Positions 49,360-58,792 of a stretch of DNA of 64,000 nt are shown here, piece after piece. Within the stretch, counting starts at the first letter, position 1. Each line of letters starts with the position of its first letter. The position numbers and the translations under genes are program-made. The stretch is taken from NCBI GenBank assembly GCA_027489245.1, contig JAIYAC010000010.1:124001-188000 (forward strand). Direction: 5' to 3'. Under the pieces are notes generated by a model. That model saw only the letters and a list, made by a program, of their open reading frames with translations. It was not told where the DNA came from and did no database searches. This stretch comes from Neisseriaceae bacterium (GTDB lineage: Bacteria; Pseudomonadota; Gammaproteobacteria; Burkholderiales; Chromobacteriaceae).

Positions 49360-50031
49360 ATGACCACTATGCAGCCCATCAAGCGACAAACCCTCACCAG
49401 CGCCGTGACCGAATCCTTGCGCCAGCGCATTCTTTCGGGCGAGTTTGCCGACGGACAGCAATTGCGTCAGGAGGCACTATCGAATGAATATGGTGTCAGC
49501 CGCGTGCCCGTGCGCGAGGCGCTGCGCCAGCTCGAGGCCGAGGGCCTGATCCAGATCATCGACCACAAGGGCGCGCTGGTGTCCAAACTGTCGCTGGATG
49601 ACGTGCTGGAGCTGCTGGAAATCCGCGCCATGCTGGAAAGCGAAGTGCTGCGCGCCGCCATTCCCTGTCAGGTGGCTGCCGACCACGATGCAGCCGAAGC
49701 CACACTGAACGAATTCGAGCAGGCGCTGGCGACCAACGATATCCGCCACTGGGGCGAGCTGAACTCGCGCTTTCACCTGGCACTGTACCGTGCGGCCAAG
49801 CGGCCTAATACCATGGCGCTGATCGAGCAGCTACACAACAAGACCGACCGCTACACCCGCATGCAGATTCTGTTTACCCGCACCATGGAGCGCGCTCACG
49901 AAGAGCACAGCAAGCTGCTGGATCTGTGCCGCAAGGGCGCGGCAGATGAGGCCGCCGAGTTTCTGCGCTTTCATATCCTGTCGGCCGGCCATGCGCTGGA
50001 GTCCTACCTGCTCACGCAGGAGCGCCGCTGA
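49360..50031 (+). CDS. GntR-family regulator, FadR (FCD) subfamily
   Basis: A 223-residue regulator. The N-terminal GntR winged helix (about 15-75) contains GQQLRQEALSNEYGVSRVPVREALRQLEAEGLI. The C-terminal FCD helical domain (about 85-215) has the metal or ligand His/Asp set around NSRFHLALYRAA and FHILSAG. The effector is probably a carboxylate but is unknown. MTTMQPIKRQ is the start nearest the palindromic operator; the longer frame upstream is dismissed. No neighbouring metabolic operon indicates its target. A repeat-word copy (50035) and a strong terminator follow. Confidence 0.9.
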   Translation: MTTMQPIKRQTLTSAVTESLRQRILSGEFADGQQLRQEALSNEYGVSRVPVREALRQLEAEGLIQIIDHKGALVSKLSLDDVLELLEIRAMLESEVLRAAIPCQVAADHDAAEATLNEFEQALATNDIRHWGELNSRFHLALYRAAKRPNTMALIEQLHNKTDRYTRMQILFTRTMERAHEEHSKLLDLCRKGAADEAAEFLRFHILSAGHALESYLLTQERR

Positions 50032-50045
50032 GTTGCGGCCAACCT

Positions 50046-50087
50046 GGCAATAAAAAAGCACCGCACTGGCGGTGCTTTTTTATTGCC
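50046..50087. terminator. Bidirectional terminator, 19-bp perfect stem
   Basis: The left arm GGCAATAAAAAAGCACCGC (50046-50064) pairs exactly with 50069-50087 around the loop ACTG. It separates the convergent FadR-type and binding-protein genes. Confidence 0.9.
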
Positions 50088-50093
50088 CATCCC

Positions 50094-51257
50094 TCAGGGC
50101 TGGCGCTGGCGGTCTTGCGGATAGGCGTACATCACGTGTTGTTGGCGCACTTCGCCAATCACCGGCACGTCCAGCTCGATGGCCTCGTGGTCTGTACTGG
50201 AAAAGGGCTTGCGATAGGTTGTAATCAGGCCGGCCACCGGCTGCTTCAGGTTTTCCAGCGCCCGGTGAATGGCCGGGCCATCGGTACTGCCGGCCTGCCG
50301 GATGGCGGCGGCCAGCAGCAGCATGCTGTCGTAGCCCTGTGCGGCAGAAGGCGGCGACGGTATGCGCAGGCCACCGTTGGCGTGCAGGTAGCGGTTGATG
50401 AACGCCAGACGCAGCGGGGTGTTGCCGTCCTGGATAAAGGTTTGCACCATGCGTGCGCCCATGGCATTCGGGCCCGCATTATCGATGAAGTTGGACATCG
50501 ATAGCGTCCAGCTGCCAATGATGGGAACACGCCATTCCATCTGCGCCAGGGTGTTGGCAATCTGCGCCAGCTCGGGCCCGATGGTATAGGTCAGGATGCA
50601 CTGTGCACCTGCTGCGCGGGCTTTTTCCAGGTAGACGCTCATGTCCAGCTCGCCATTGTTGAACTGGCTGACACTGACCGGATGCATGCCTTTTTGCGCC
50701 AGCGACTTCAGCAAGTCCTGCTGCCCCAGGCGGCCGTAGTTGCTGTTATCGCTCAGCACCGCCACACGGGTAAAACCACGGCGCAGCGCCTCGCGCACGA
50801 TCAGCGGTGCCTGCAGGCTGTCGGACGCCGCCACGCGGAATACGTAGTTGGCCGCATGGCGGGGCGGGGTGAACTGCTGGGTGATGATATGGGCGGTGGC
50901 CACTGCGGTGATGGCCGGGATGCGCGCCTGCTGGTAGCGTATTTGCGAGGCCAGCGCCACGCCGCTATTGGCAAAGCCCACACTGGCCACCACGCGTTGT
51001 TTGTCGATCAGCTCGCTGGCTATGCGCTGGCCCAGCTCCGGGCGGCCACGGTCGTCGCGCTCTATCAGCAGTATTGGCCGCCCCAGCAGGCCGCCGTGCT
51101 GGTTGATGTCCTCTGCTGCCAGGCGGATGCCATTGCGCATCGAGATGCCCATGGGGGACGAGCCGCCGCTGAACGGGCCGGACAGGCCAATGCGGATAGG
51201 CTCGGCTGCGTGGGCAGTGGCCAGCGTCAACAGGCAAAGGCTTAACAGACGGCGCAC
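50094..51257 (-). CDS. Periplasmic branched-chain-amino-acid-type binding protein
   Basis: A 387-residue exported protein. The signal peptide MRRLLSLCLLTLATAHA is followed by EPIRIGLSGPFSGGSSPMGISMRNGIRLAAEDINQ, the LivJ/LivK type I periplasmic fold, with VASVGFANSGVALA and GYDSMLLLAAAIRQAG. No liv permease genes are adjacent. It is divergent from a PAS-histidine kinase and FixJ-type regulator, so it may serve as the extracytoplasmic ligand sensor for that kinase; this is inference from position. Confidence 0.85.
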   Translation of the reverse strand: MRRLLSLCLLTLATAHAAEPIRIGLSGPFSGGSSPMGISMRNGIRLAAEDINQHGGLLGRPILLIERDDRGRPELGQRIASELIDKQRVVASVGFANSGVALASQIRYQQARIPAITAVATAHIITQQFTPPRHAANYVFRVAASDSLQAPLIVREALRRGFTRVAVLSDNSNYGRLGQQDLLKSLAQKGMHPVSVSQFNNGELDMSVYLEKARAAGAQCILTYTIGPELAQIANTLAQMEWRVPIIGSWTLSMSNFIDNAGPNAMGARMVQTFIQDGNTPLRLAFINRYLHANGGLRIPSPPSAAQGYDSMLLLAAAIRQAGSTDGPAIHRALENLKQPVAGLITTYRKPFSSTDHEAIELDVPVIGEVRQQHVMYAYPQDRQRQP

Positions 51258-51337
51258 GGGCTGCTCCTGATGGCATTATCGCTAGGGGGCGCTTATTATC
51301 GCATTCCATCGACCCCTGCGGCCAACCCGTCTTGCCC

Positions 51338-53977
51338 ATGCGCACTTCCCGCTTTTATACCTCGCTGCGGCGCAGCCCGGTTTACCGGCTGATGCCCAAC
51401 AGTACGATCGTGCTGTTTTTCCTGACCATGGCGGTAATGTTGTGGACGCTGGACGCGCGTGAGAGCGAGCAGCAGCGTACCGATCTGGCCAAAGACACGC
51501 TGTGGGCCGAGCAGACCATGCGCTTGCGCCTGGACGGGCACCAGGCCGAGCTGGCACAGATCGCGCGGGATATTGGCCGCGAAGAGCTGGACGAAGCCAG
51601 CTTTCTGGTACAAGCCTCGCAGTTTCTGGGCAATACCCCCGAGATGGCGGCGGTGGCGCTGGCCGATGCCAGCTATATCGTGCGCTGGGTGGCGCCGTAT
51701 GAAGAGTCTGGCCTGTCTGCCGGTGCCGGTATCTCCGGCCAGCGTGTGGCGGCCTACCTGGCGGCGCGCAACGACGGCCACCCGCGTTTTAGCGAGCCTT
51801 ACCAGAGCGAGGGCGGCGACTGGCGCTTTGACCTGATGGTGCCGGTATACCGCGACACGCAGTTTCGCGGCATGGTGATTGGCATTTATCAGGCGGGGGC
51901 GTTTGTACGGCGCGTGCCGCCGTCCTGGTTTGCCGAAAAATACCATCTGGCGCTGCAATCCGGCCGCCTGACACTGGCGCGTAATGCGCAGAGCCAGCCG
52001 CCATTGGGGGTGACACAAAGCATACGTCTGGGCGGCACATCGCTGGCGCTGGTGGCGCGCCCGGTGCGGGGTGACGTTAACAAAAACCGCCTGATCCAGC
52101 TTGGGCTGATTACCGGTTTGTCCGTGCTGACCCTGTTGTCACTGTTCAGCCTGTCACGGCATATCCGCCGCCGTATCGAGGCAGAGCGCGAGCGCGACAG
52201 GGTGTACAAGCTGTCCCGCGAGTGGCTGGGGGTGATGCGTGAAGATACCACCCTGCTGCATATTAACCCGGCGTTTGTGCAGGGCCTGGGCTACAGCGCC
52301 GAGCAGCTGCAGGGCACCTCTTTTCTGAATTACGTTGACCCGCAGCAGCGTGAGCCCACCCGCCAGCTGATCCGCCAGCTGCTGGAAGCCGGTAGCGTAG
52401 ACCGCTATGTAGAAACACGCATGCTGAATCGCGATGGCCGCGTGTTGTCGCTGGCCTGGGCCATGAGCCCGCTGCTGGATGCGGGTGTGCTGTACCTGTC
52501 TGGCCGCGATATTACCGCCGAAAAACAGGCCGAGCAGGCGCTGCGCCACGAGTATATGTTCCGCAAGGCCATGGAAGACTCGCTGGTCGTCGGCATCCGC
52601 GCTATCGACCTGGATGGCCAGATCAGCTATGTGAACCCGGCATTCTGCCGTATTACCGGTTTTAGCGAAGACGAGCTGATCGGCCTGCGCCCACCGTACC
52701 CGTACTGGTCGCCCGATGTGGCACCATTGAACTACGATGCGCTGCGCCAGACGCTGTCCGGCGACAACAGCCAGCAGCTGTTCGAGTCGGTGATGCAGCG
52801 CAAGAATGGTGAAAAATTCTACGGCCAGATGCTGATTTCGCCGCTGATCGACGCCGATGGCGTGCATACCGGCTGGATGGCAGCGCTCACCGACATGACG
52901 GACAAGCGCGAGGCGCAGCAGCAGCTGGAGGCGGCCAACGAGCGCTTTATTGCGGTGATCGAGGGCCTGGATGCGGCGGTAGCCGTGGTCCGGCCCGACA
53001 CCCAGCAACTGCTGTTCTGCAATAAGCGCTACCGCCAATGGTTGGCCGCAGCCAGCGAAGAGCACGAGTACGAATACTGCGACCTGCGCCTGCGCCAGAT
53101 GCTGCAGCATGCCAATACCGACCAGGAGCTATGGCTGGACGACCCGGGGCGCTGGTTCCTGCTGCGCAGCCGCTTGGTGCGCTGGGTGGACGGCCATAAT
53201 GTGCAGATGCTGATCCTGACCGATATCACCGAGCAGCACGCAGCCGAGCAGCGCTACGAGGAGCAGATGCAGAAGCTGCAGGCCACGTCGCGCCTGATTA
53301 CCATGGGTGAAATGGCCTCCACGCTGGCGCACGAGCTGAACCAGCCGCTGTCTGCCATCGCCAACTACCAGGCCGGCTGCGTGGAGCGGCTGCGCCAGGG
53401 CAAGGCCACGCCAGCCTCGCTGATTCCGGTGATGGAAAAAATCACTGCCCAGGCCGAGCGCGCCGGCAAGATCGTGCGCCGCGTGCGCGAGTTCGTGAAG
53501 CAGAGCGAGCCGGTACGCAAAGAGGCCGAGGTGGGGGACATTATCGACGCAGCATTGGCGATTGCCGAAATCGAGGCGCGGCGGCTGGGCAGCACCATCA
53601 ATGTGCACCTTGCGGCCAACCTGCCGCCGGTACACGTGGACCCTATCCTGATCGAACAGGTGCTGCTGAACCTGGTAAAGAACGGCATGGAAGCCATGCA
53701 ACAGCTGCCTGCCGACGAGCGCGAGCTGGAAATCAGCGTGCAGCGCCAGCACAGCAAGCGTATCGAGGTGGCTATTGTGGACCGCGGCCACGGCGTGCCG
53801 GACGCGCTGAAGTCGCAGCTGTTCGACGCTTTCTTTACCACCAAGCGCGACGGCATGGGCATGGGCCTGAATATCTGCCGTTCGATCGTGGAGTTTCATC
53901 AGGGTCAACTCTCAGTGGAAGATCACCCGTTGGGTGGTACTATTTTCCGTTTCACATTGCCGGTGTTTGAGCCATGA
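51338..53977 (+). CDS. PAS-containing sensor histidine kinase
   Basis: An 879-residue membrane kinase. The first membrane segment (about 24-42) and second (about 253-275) enclose a periplasmic region of about 200 residues with a Cache/CHASE4-like look (FDLMVPVYRDTQFRGMVIGIYQAGAFV). Two or three PAS domains follow in the cytoplasm (about 300-400, 410-530, 540-640; EDTTLLHINPAFVQGLGYSAEQL, DGQISYVNPAFCRITGFSEDEL). The HisKA domain has His665 in STLAHELNQPLSAI, the FixL/DctB type, and a HATPase_c domain ends the protein (NLVKNGMEAM, GMGMGLNI). The ATG at 51338 has a weak ribosome-binding site. Its stop overlaps the start of the response-regulator gene. Confidence 0.9.
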   Translation: MRTSRFYTSLRRSPVYRLMPNSTIVLFFLTMAVMLWTLDARESEQQRTDLAKDTLWAEQTMRLRLDGHQAELAQIARDIGREELDEASFLVQASQFLGNTPEMAAVALADASYIVRWVAPYEESGLSAGAGISGQRVAAYLAARNDGHPRFSEPYQSEGGDWRFDLMVPVYRDTQFRGMVIGIYQAGAFVRRVPPSWFAEKYHLALQSGRLTLARNAQSQPPLGVTQSIRLGGTSLALVARPVRGDVNKNRLIQLGLITGLSVLTLLSLFSLSRHIRRRIEAERERDRVYKLSREWLGVMREDTTLLHINPAFVQGLGYSAEQLQGTSFLNYVDPQQREPTRQLIRQLLEAGSVDRYVETRMLNRDGRVLSLAWAMSPLLDAGVLYLSGRDITAEKQAEQALRHEYMFRKAMEDSLVVGIRAIDLDGQISYVNPAFCRITGFSEDELIGLRPPYPYWSPDVAPLNYDALRQTLSGDNSQQLFESVMQRKNGEKFYGQMLISPLIDADGVHTGWMAALTDMTDKREAQQQLEAANERFIAVIEGLDAAVAVVRPDTQQLLFCNKRYRQWLAAASEEHEYEYCDLRLRQMLQHANTDQELWLDDPGRWFLLRSRLVRWVDGHNVQMLILTDITEQHAAEQRYEEQMQKLQATSRLITMGEMASTLAHELNQPLSAIANYQAGCVERLRQGKATPASLIPVMEKITAQAERAGKIVRRVREFVKQSEPVRKEAEVGDIIDAALAIAEIEARRLGSTINVHLAANLPPVHVDPILIEQVLLNLVKNGMEAMQQLPADERELEISVQRQHSKRIEVAIVDRGHGVPDALKSQLFDAFFTTKRDGMGMGLNICRSIVEFHQGQLSVEDHPLGGTIFRFTLPVFEP

Positions 53978-54603
53978 CCGTAGCCAAGAACATACGCATC
54001 CATATCGTGGACGACGACGAGGCTTTTCGCGATTCCTTGCTGTGGCTACTGGAAAGCCACGATTACAGCATTCAGTGCCACGATAGCGCCGAAGGCTTTC
54101 TGCACAGCTATCGCCCGGCGCAGGGCACGGGCTGCCTGATTCTGGATATCCGCATGCCGGGCATGAGCGGGCTGGAGCTCTACGACGAGCTGCAGGCGCG
54201 CGGCAATACCTGGCCGGTGATCTTCATTACCGGCCACGGCGATGTGCCGATGGCGGTGCAGGCAGTCAAGCGTGGGGCACACGACTTCCTGGAAAAACCG
54301 TTCAATCAGGAAGCCTTGCTGGCGGCGGTAGACAGTGCGTTGGCCAGTGCGGCCAACCAGGCGCAAAGCGCGCAGGAAGCTGGCCAGTGCGAGGCACGCC
54401 TGGCCACGCTGACCACGCGCGAGCGCGAGGTGCTGGAGCGGGTGATCGAGGGCAAGATGAACAAGATCATTGCCGACGACCTGGGCATCAGCATCAAAAC
54501 GGTTGAGGCACACCGCGGCAAGATGATGGACAAAATGGGGGTCCGTTCGATTGCCGACCTGGTACAGACCGTGGTGGCCTATCGGCAGCAAAAAAACCGC
54601 TAG
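53974..54603 (+). CDS. FixJ/NarL-type response regulator
   Basis: A 209-residue regulator with a receiver (about 7-125; phosphoacceptor Asp58 in LILDIRMPG, Lys in FLEKPF) and a C-terminal LuxR-type helix-turn-helix (LTTREREVLERVIEG, KIIADDLGISIKTVEAHRG). It is translationally coupled to the upstream kinase (ATGA overlap), forming a two-component pair of the FixL-FixJ kind. Targets are not visible; the divergent binding-protein gene may be one. A repeat-word copy overlaps the end at 54605. Confidence 0.93.
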   Translation: MTVAKNIRIHIVDDDEAFRDSLLWLLESHDYSIQCHDSAEGFLHSYRPAQGTGCLILDIRMPGMSGLELYDELQARGNTWPVIFITGHGDVPMAVQAVKRGAHDFLEKPFNQEALLAAVDSALASAANQAQSAQEAGQCEARLATLTTREREVLERVIEGKMNKIIADDLGISIKTVEAHRGKMMDKMGVRSIADLVQTVVAYRQQKNR

Positions 54604-54663
54604 CGTTGGCCGCAGGGGGCCATGGCCACCCGCAGGCTGTGCGCTCTGGGGCTAACCCGGCAC

Positions 54664-54700
54664 CAAACAAAACCCGCCGTGATTCGGCGGGTTTTGTTTG
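54664..54700. terminator. Bidirectional terminator, 16-bp perfect stem
   Basis: CAAACAAAACCCGCCG and its complement flank the loop TGATT, between the convergent response-regulator and yigZ genes. Confidence 0.9.
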
Positions 54701-54726
54701 GCCGTGGCGGTGTCAGGCGCCGCGGT

Positions 54727-55317
54727 TCAGGGGGCATCCAGCCAGGCCAGCTGGCCATGGCAGGCTTCGCTCAGGCTGTGGCGTAGTGTGTCGGCTGCCT
54801 GTGCGGGTAAGCTGAATTGCAGGGTAACGTTGGCCGCATGCGCTACCGCTAGCAGCGTGGCGTCGTGCTTTTGCAGCAAGCGGCGTGCCGTGCCTTCCAG
54901 CGCGTAGGGCAGGCTGCAGCCTAGTGTCAGCATGGCAATCTGTTCTTCGCGCTCGCAGTGTGACAGTGCCTGGGCCACCGCGTCGGTATAGGCCCGTACC
55001 AGCCCGCCAGCCCCCAGTTTTACCCCGCCGTAGTAGCGCACCACGGTGGCCAGCACGCCTTCCAGCTGCTGGTGTCGCAGCACATCCAGCATGGGGCGGC
55101 CTGCGGTGCCGGAGGGCTCGCCGTCATCGTTGGCCGCAGAGTGCCCGCCCGCCAGTAGCGCCCAGCACACGTGTGCCGCGCCCGGGTGGGCTGCTTTTAG
55201 CTCGGCCACTCGCTGCAGGGCGGCGGCGCGGCTGGGTACGGCCTCGACGCAGGCAATAAAGCGGCTTTTCTTGATGTCCAGCTCGGCGTGGCCAGGCTGT
55301 GGCAGGGTAAACGGCAT
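54727..55317 (-). CDS. yigZ: YigZ/IMPACT family protein
   Basis: A 196-residue UPF0029 protein. The N-terminal domain has KKSRFIACVEAVPS, AAHVCWALLAGGHSAANDDGEPSGTAGRPML and VVRYYGGVKLGAGGLVRAYTDA, the family core. The C-terminal ferredoxin-like domain starts near residue 130. E. coli YigZ and eukaryotic IMPACT share the fold; the bacterial role is unclear. No partner gene is adjacent. Confidence 0.93.
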   Translation of the reverse strand: MPFTLPQPGHAELDIKKSRFIACVEAVPSRAAALQRVAELKAAHPGAAHVCWALLAGGHSAANDDGEPSGTAGRPMLDVLRHQQLEGVLATVVRYYGGVKLGAGGLVRAYTDAVAQALSHCEREEQIAMLTLGCSLPYALEGTARRLLQKHDATLLAVAHAANVTLQFSLPAQAADTLRHSLSEACHGQLAWLDAP

Positions 55318-55369
55318 GGTATGGGGTGAGGTGAGGGGCTACTGGGGCGGCATGATAACAAGCCGCGCC

Positions 55370-57046
55370 TTAGCGGAGTACGTATTCCACTTCCACCCGG
55401 CTACCGTTTTCCAGATAGCGCACGCTGCGGCATAGCCGGTTGACCAGGGTGATACCACGGCCATGCAGGGCGGTGTCGTCCGGCTCGCCCTGCAGGAAAC
55501 GCGTGGCATCAAACCCCTGGCCACTGTCGTGTATGCAGAGTTTCAGGATAGGGAAGTCTTCGCCGGTAACATGCGACATGGCCACTTGTATCCAGCCATG
55601 CTGCAGACCGAACAGCTTGCCCGCGCGCTGCATCAGGTAGCTGGTAAAGCCGGTGCTGGAGTGCTTTTCGCTGGAATCCAGCGCCAGGACGCCGTGGTCC
55701 AGCGCGTTGTTGAACAGCTCGGTGACGATGAGCAGCAGGTCGCTGAGCTGGGCTTCGGATAGCCCGATCTGGTTGAGCCAGCCCAGCAGGGTGGCCATGC
55801 CCAGCTCCTCGCGCAGCTCTTTGGGGCCAAAGTCCAGGCGCAGCTCCCAGTTGCTTAGCTGGGTAAACACGGTGCCCTGCGCAGCTGGGCTGGCCGGGCC
55901 GATGCTGGCCGTGCAGGGGGCCAGTACCAGCGAGATGTCATCAGCATTTTCATGGCCGCCCAGGTGGGCAATCACCCGTTCGCGCAGCGGGGCAATGGCT
56001 GGTTCGGTAGGTGGGCTGGCCAGCATACTGCACAGGGTGTCCAGTGACAGGGTGTCATCCTGGGTGCCTTTGGCTTCGGTCAGTCCGTCAGAGCAGATCA
56101 TCAGCCGGCCGGGCTCGGACCAGCGGTAGACATCCACGCTGGCGTCAAAGTCCAGGTTGCGCAGAATGCCCAGCGGCGGGTTGCTGGACTGGAACTGTTT
56201 TTCGATCTGGCCTTGCTCGTTGACGAAGGCGGCAAACGGGATGCCGCCATTCCACACGGTAACGGTTTTTTCCTGCGGGTTGATGGCGGCCAACGTGGCG
56301 GCGACAAAGCGGCCAACCGGCAGGTGCTGCTTCAGTTTTTTATTGATCTCGCGCGCGATGGCATTAATGCCGAAGCCTTTTTGCGTCATGGCATAAAACA
56401 CCGTGGCGGCGGGCAGGCAGGCAATCGCGGCCGACAGCCCGTGGCCGGTACTGTCAGCCAGCATGATATGCAGGGTATCGGTAGGTGAGCGTGCTGCGGT
56501 AATGATGTCGCCACTGAACTGTACGGCAGGCTGGATCCATTGTTCTATGCCGGTCTGGCTACGGTCGCCGTACAGGTTGTGCAGCACGTGCTCGGCCAGC
56601 TGCTGTTCCATTTCATTACTGAGATAGTAGGCTTCCAGGCGCTGGGCATCCTGGCTGATACGCTGCTGCATGTCGGCGATACGCGACATCACGCGGATCT
56701 TGGCGGTGAGCAGTTTGATGTCTACCGGCTTGGTCAGGTAGTCGTCGCCACCGGCATCCAGGCCGGCGAGCATGTCTTCCTGTTCGATTTTGCCGGTCAG
56801 GAAAATAATGGGAATCCAGCGCTTGTTAAAGCGCTCGCGAATGCGACGGGTGGCTTCCAGGCCGTCCATCTGCGGCATGATGACGTCCATCAGGATCAGG
56901 TCTGGCAGCATGGTTTCGCAGCAGGCCAGTGCCTGGGCGCCGTCTTCGGCGGTAACAACCTGGTGCCCCAAGGCCTGAATCAGGCGGCTTACTACCAAGC
57001 GGTTTACATTACTGTCATCTACTACCAGCACGTTCAGGGTTTGCAT
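55370..57046 (-). CDS. Response regulator-PP2C phosphatase-HATPase fusion (HsbR/RsbU-like)
   Basis: A 558-residue partner-switching protein in three parts. The first is a receiver domain (1-120, Asp54 in LILMDVIMPQ). The second is a SpoIIE-type PP2C serine phosphatase (about 165-395), with SGDIITAARS, LADSTGHGLSAAIAC and ENADDISLVLA supplying metal-binding Asp/Gly. The third is a C-terminal RsbW-like GHKL ATPase (about 420-558), with LLIVTELFNNALDHGVL and DSGQGF. It matches the layout of Pseudomonas HsbR, which controls the STAS protein HsbA and so FlgM and biofilm signalling. It starts 12 bases after the STAS gene on the same strand. Confidence 0.9.
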   Translation of the reverse strand: MQTLNVLVVDDSNVNRLVVSRLIQALGHQVVTAEDGAQALACCETMLPDLILMDVIMPQMDGLEATRRIRERFNKRWIPIIFLTGKIEQEDMLAGLDAGGDDYLTKPVDIKLLTAKIRVMSRIADMQQRISQDAQRLEAYYLSNEMEQQLAEHVLHNLYGDRSQTGIEQWIQPAVQFSGDIITAARSPTDTLHIMLADSTGHGLSAAIACLPAATVFYAMTQKGFGINAIAREINKKLKQHLPVGRFVAATLAAINPQEKTVTVWNGGIPFAAFVNEQGQIEKQFQSSNPPLGILRNLDFDASVDVYRWSEPGRLMICSDGLTEAKGTQDDTLSLDTLCSMLASPPTEPAIAPLRERVIAHLGGHENADDISLVLAPCTASIGPASPAAQGTVFTQLSNWELRLDFGPKELREELGMATLLGWLNQIGLSEAQLSDLLLIVTELFNNALDHGVLALDSSEKHSSTGFTSYLMQRAGKLFGLQHGWIQVAMSHVTGEDFPILKLCIHDSGQGFDATRFLQGEPDDTALHGRGITLVNRLCRSVRYLENGSRVEVEYVLR

Positions 57047-57058
57047 TGCGGCTGGCTT

Positions 57059-57367
57059 TCAGTCTATTTCAAAAAACTTGTCGAATTTGGCGATGGCGAA
57101 AATCTGGCGAACCACAGGTTTGGCATTGCTGATCAGCAGCCGTTGAATGCGGCGCTCTTCTACCTGGTCGCGCAGTACCAGCAGCATGCCCAGTGCCGAG
57201 CTGTCCAGGTGGTCTACTTCCATCAGGTTGATCTCTACCGACTTTACCCCCGGGTGCACCAGGACAGCCTTGCACGCATCGCGAAATGCGCCATGCTGGG
57301 AAAAGTTGAAATGGCCGTGCACCTGGATGGTGGCCTCTTGCTCCCTGATATGAAATGTGACGGACAT
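57059..57367 (-). CDS. STAS-domain anti-sigma factor antagonist (HsbA/RsbV-like)
   Basis: A 102-residue STAS protein, MSVTFHIREQEATIQVHGHF onward, with the phosphorylatable serine in DHLDSSALGMLLVL (Ser56/Ser57). AAAGG is seven bases before the start at 57367. It is the expected substrate of the adjacent kinase/phosphatase fusion: phosphorylated by the ATPase domain and dephosphorylated by PP2C. What it releases (anti-sigma factor or other) is not encoded nearby. Confidence 0.9.
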   Translation of the reverse strand: MSVTFHIREQEATIQVHGHFNFSQHGAFRDACKAVLVHPGVKSVEINLMEVDHLDSSALGMLLVLRDQVEERRIQRLLISNAKPVVRQIFAIAKFDKFFEID

Positions 57368-57428
57368 GGTGAGCCTTTGCTTGGTTGGTCGTGGCGGCTG
57401 GCAAGGGTGGAGGGTATGCGGTATGGTT

Positions 57429-57523
57429 ATTGTATGCATTAGCCCGGGTATTAACCAGCCTTATCGTTACAACGTGCTGCCTCTTGCGACGGGCTCGGCG
57501 AGGCATACAATGTTATCTATACA
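57429..57523. promoter_or_regulatory. Divergent promoter region with inverted GCATACAAT
   Basis: ATTGTATGC (57429-57437) and GCATACAAT (57503-57511) are inverted repeats, each placing a TACAAT -10-like box facing outward to the STAS and MCP genes; a third TACAAT is at 57518-57523. TTGCGA (57484-57489) is 16 bases before the plus-strand box. Candidate shared control of the two divergent units. Confidence 0.45.
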
Positions 57524-57604
57524 ATAAGCTGCGTTGCGCAGGGTGCATGGTCTAATACTAGAGAGGATCATCGCGCTGTGTGGCAAATAATTCGAGGGGA
57601 GACC

Positions 57605-58783
57605 ATGTCTCACAAAAAGCAGGCCGTTTTGCTGGGCCTTGCCCTATGCGCTGTATTGGCATGGCACATATCGGCAGCCTTGCTGGCACAGCAAGGATGG
57701 TTGGCCGCATGCCTGCATAGCGGGTTTACCTGCGTGCTGCTGCTATTGGTCAGCTGGTCTATGCGGGCGGGGCAGGCGCAGCAGCGTGAAGAACGGGCAG
57801 AGGTGCAGGGGGCGGCGTGGCGAGAGGTCGAACCCTTGTGGCAGCAGCTGCAGCAGGCATACGCCGAGCAGTGTCAGCAGCTGGAGGCGCAGCTGGACGA
57901 GGCTAACCACTTGTTACAAGATGCGATCGGCAGCCTGCTGGAGAGCTTTAGCAGCATTACCCGGCACGCCAAGGCACAGCAGCATATCGCCATCAGCATG
58001 ATCGGCGCCGAGGAAGGGGGGGATAACCAGCACACCGCCAGCTTCGAGCGTTTTGCCCATGACACCAATGCCACGCTGGAAATCTTTGTGGAAAATACCC
58101 TGCGTACCAGCCAGGTGAGTATCGTGCAGGTCAACCATATGACCGAGATCGACGAGAAAATCCGTAGTGTGCATGCCTTTCTGGCGGATATCGACGGCAT
58201 TTCCAAGCAGACCAATATGCTGGCACTGAACGCTGCGATTGAGGCGGCGCGTGCGGGGGAGGCAGGGCGCGGCTTTGCCGTGGTGGCCGACGAAGTCCGA
58301 GCGCTGTCGCTGCGTACGCATGACTTCAACGAGCAGATCAGCCAGACCATTTTGTCGGTGCAGAAAATGGTAGAAGAAGCGCACGCCAGTATTGCGGCGC
58401 TGGCCTCGCATGACATGAGCTATGTCCTGGAAGCCAAGATGCGCGTGCAGCACACCATGGGCCAGATCAACGAGCTGAGCCAGGGTATGGAAGAGGCGGT
58501 GGCCCAGCTGAACGGCATCGCCGGGCAGGTAGAACACAGTACCAATGTGGCGATTACCTCATTGCAGTTCCAGGACCGCCTGAGCCAGATGCTGGGCCGC
58601 GCCGGTCAGTGCGTGTCTACGCTGCAGGCTTTGCAGCAGCTGGCGCCCCAGCTGCTGGCCGCCTCGGGTCGTGGCGAGCAGTTGGCCGCATTGCGCGAGC
58701 AATACCGGCTGCAATTGCAGACGCTACGCCAGCCACCGCAGGCCGGCGCGCCCGCTAGCCATAATGATATCGAATTGTTTTAG
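57605..58783 (+). CDS. MCP-signalling-domain protein without HAMP
   Basis: A 392-residue protein with two membrane segments near the N-terminus (about 7-27 and 40-55) separated by only a dozen residues, then a coiled coil and an MCP signalling tip ([22 protein letters not shown], about 198-219). It lacks a HAMP domain and any clear ligand domain. The short C-terminal end, ASHNDIELF, has no CheR-binding pentapeptide. It may be a non-chemotactic receptor-like signalling protein. GGGGAGA stands before the ATG. An Hpt gene follows nine bases after its stop. Confidence 0.85.
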   Translation: MSHKKQAVLLGLALCAVLAWHISAALLAQQGWLAACLHSGFTCVLLLLVSWSMRAGQAQQREERAEVQGAAWREVEPLWQQLQQAYAEQCQQLEAQLDEANHLLQDAIGSLLESFSSITRHAKAQQHIAISMIGAEEGGDNQHTASFERFAHDTNATLEIFVENTLRTSQVSIVQVNHMTEIDEKIRSVHAFLADIDGISKQTNMLALNAAIEAARAGEAGRGFAVVADEVRALSLRTHDFNEQISQTILSVQKMVEEAHASIAALASHDMSYVLEAKMRVQHTMGQINELSQGMEEAVAQLNGIAGQVEHSTNVAITSLQFQDRLSQMLGRAGQCVSTLQALQQLAPQLLAASGRGEQLAALREQYRLQLQTLRQPPQAGAPASHNDIELF

Positions 58784-58792
58784 GACGTTTGT

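Noticed and set aside
49264..49461. Small frames over and beside the tRNA-His repeats and the FadR promoter
   Set aside because: No ribosome-binding sites and composition explained by tRNA genes or the opposite strand.
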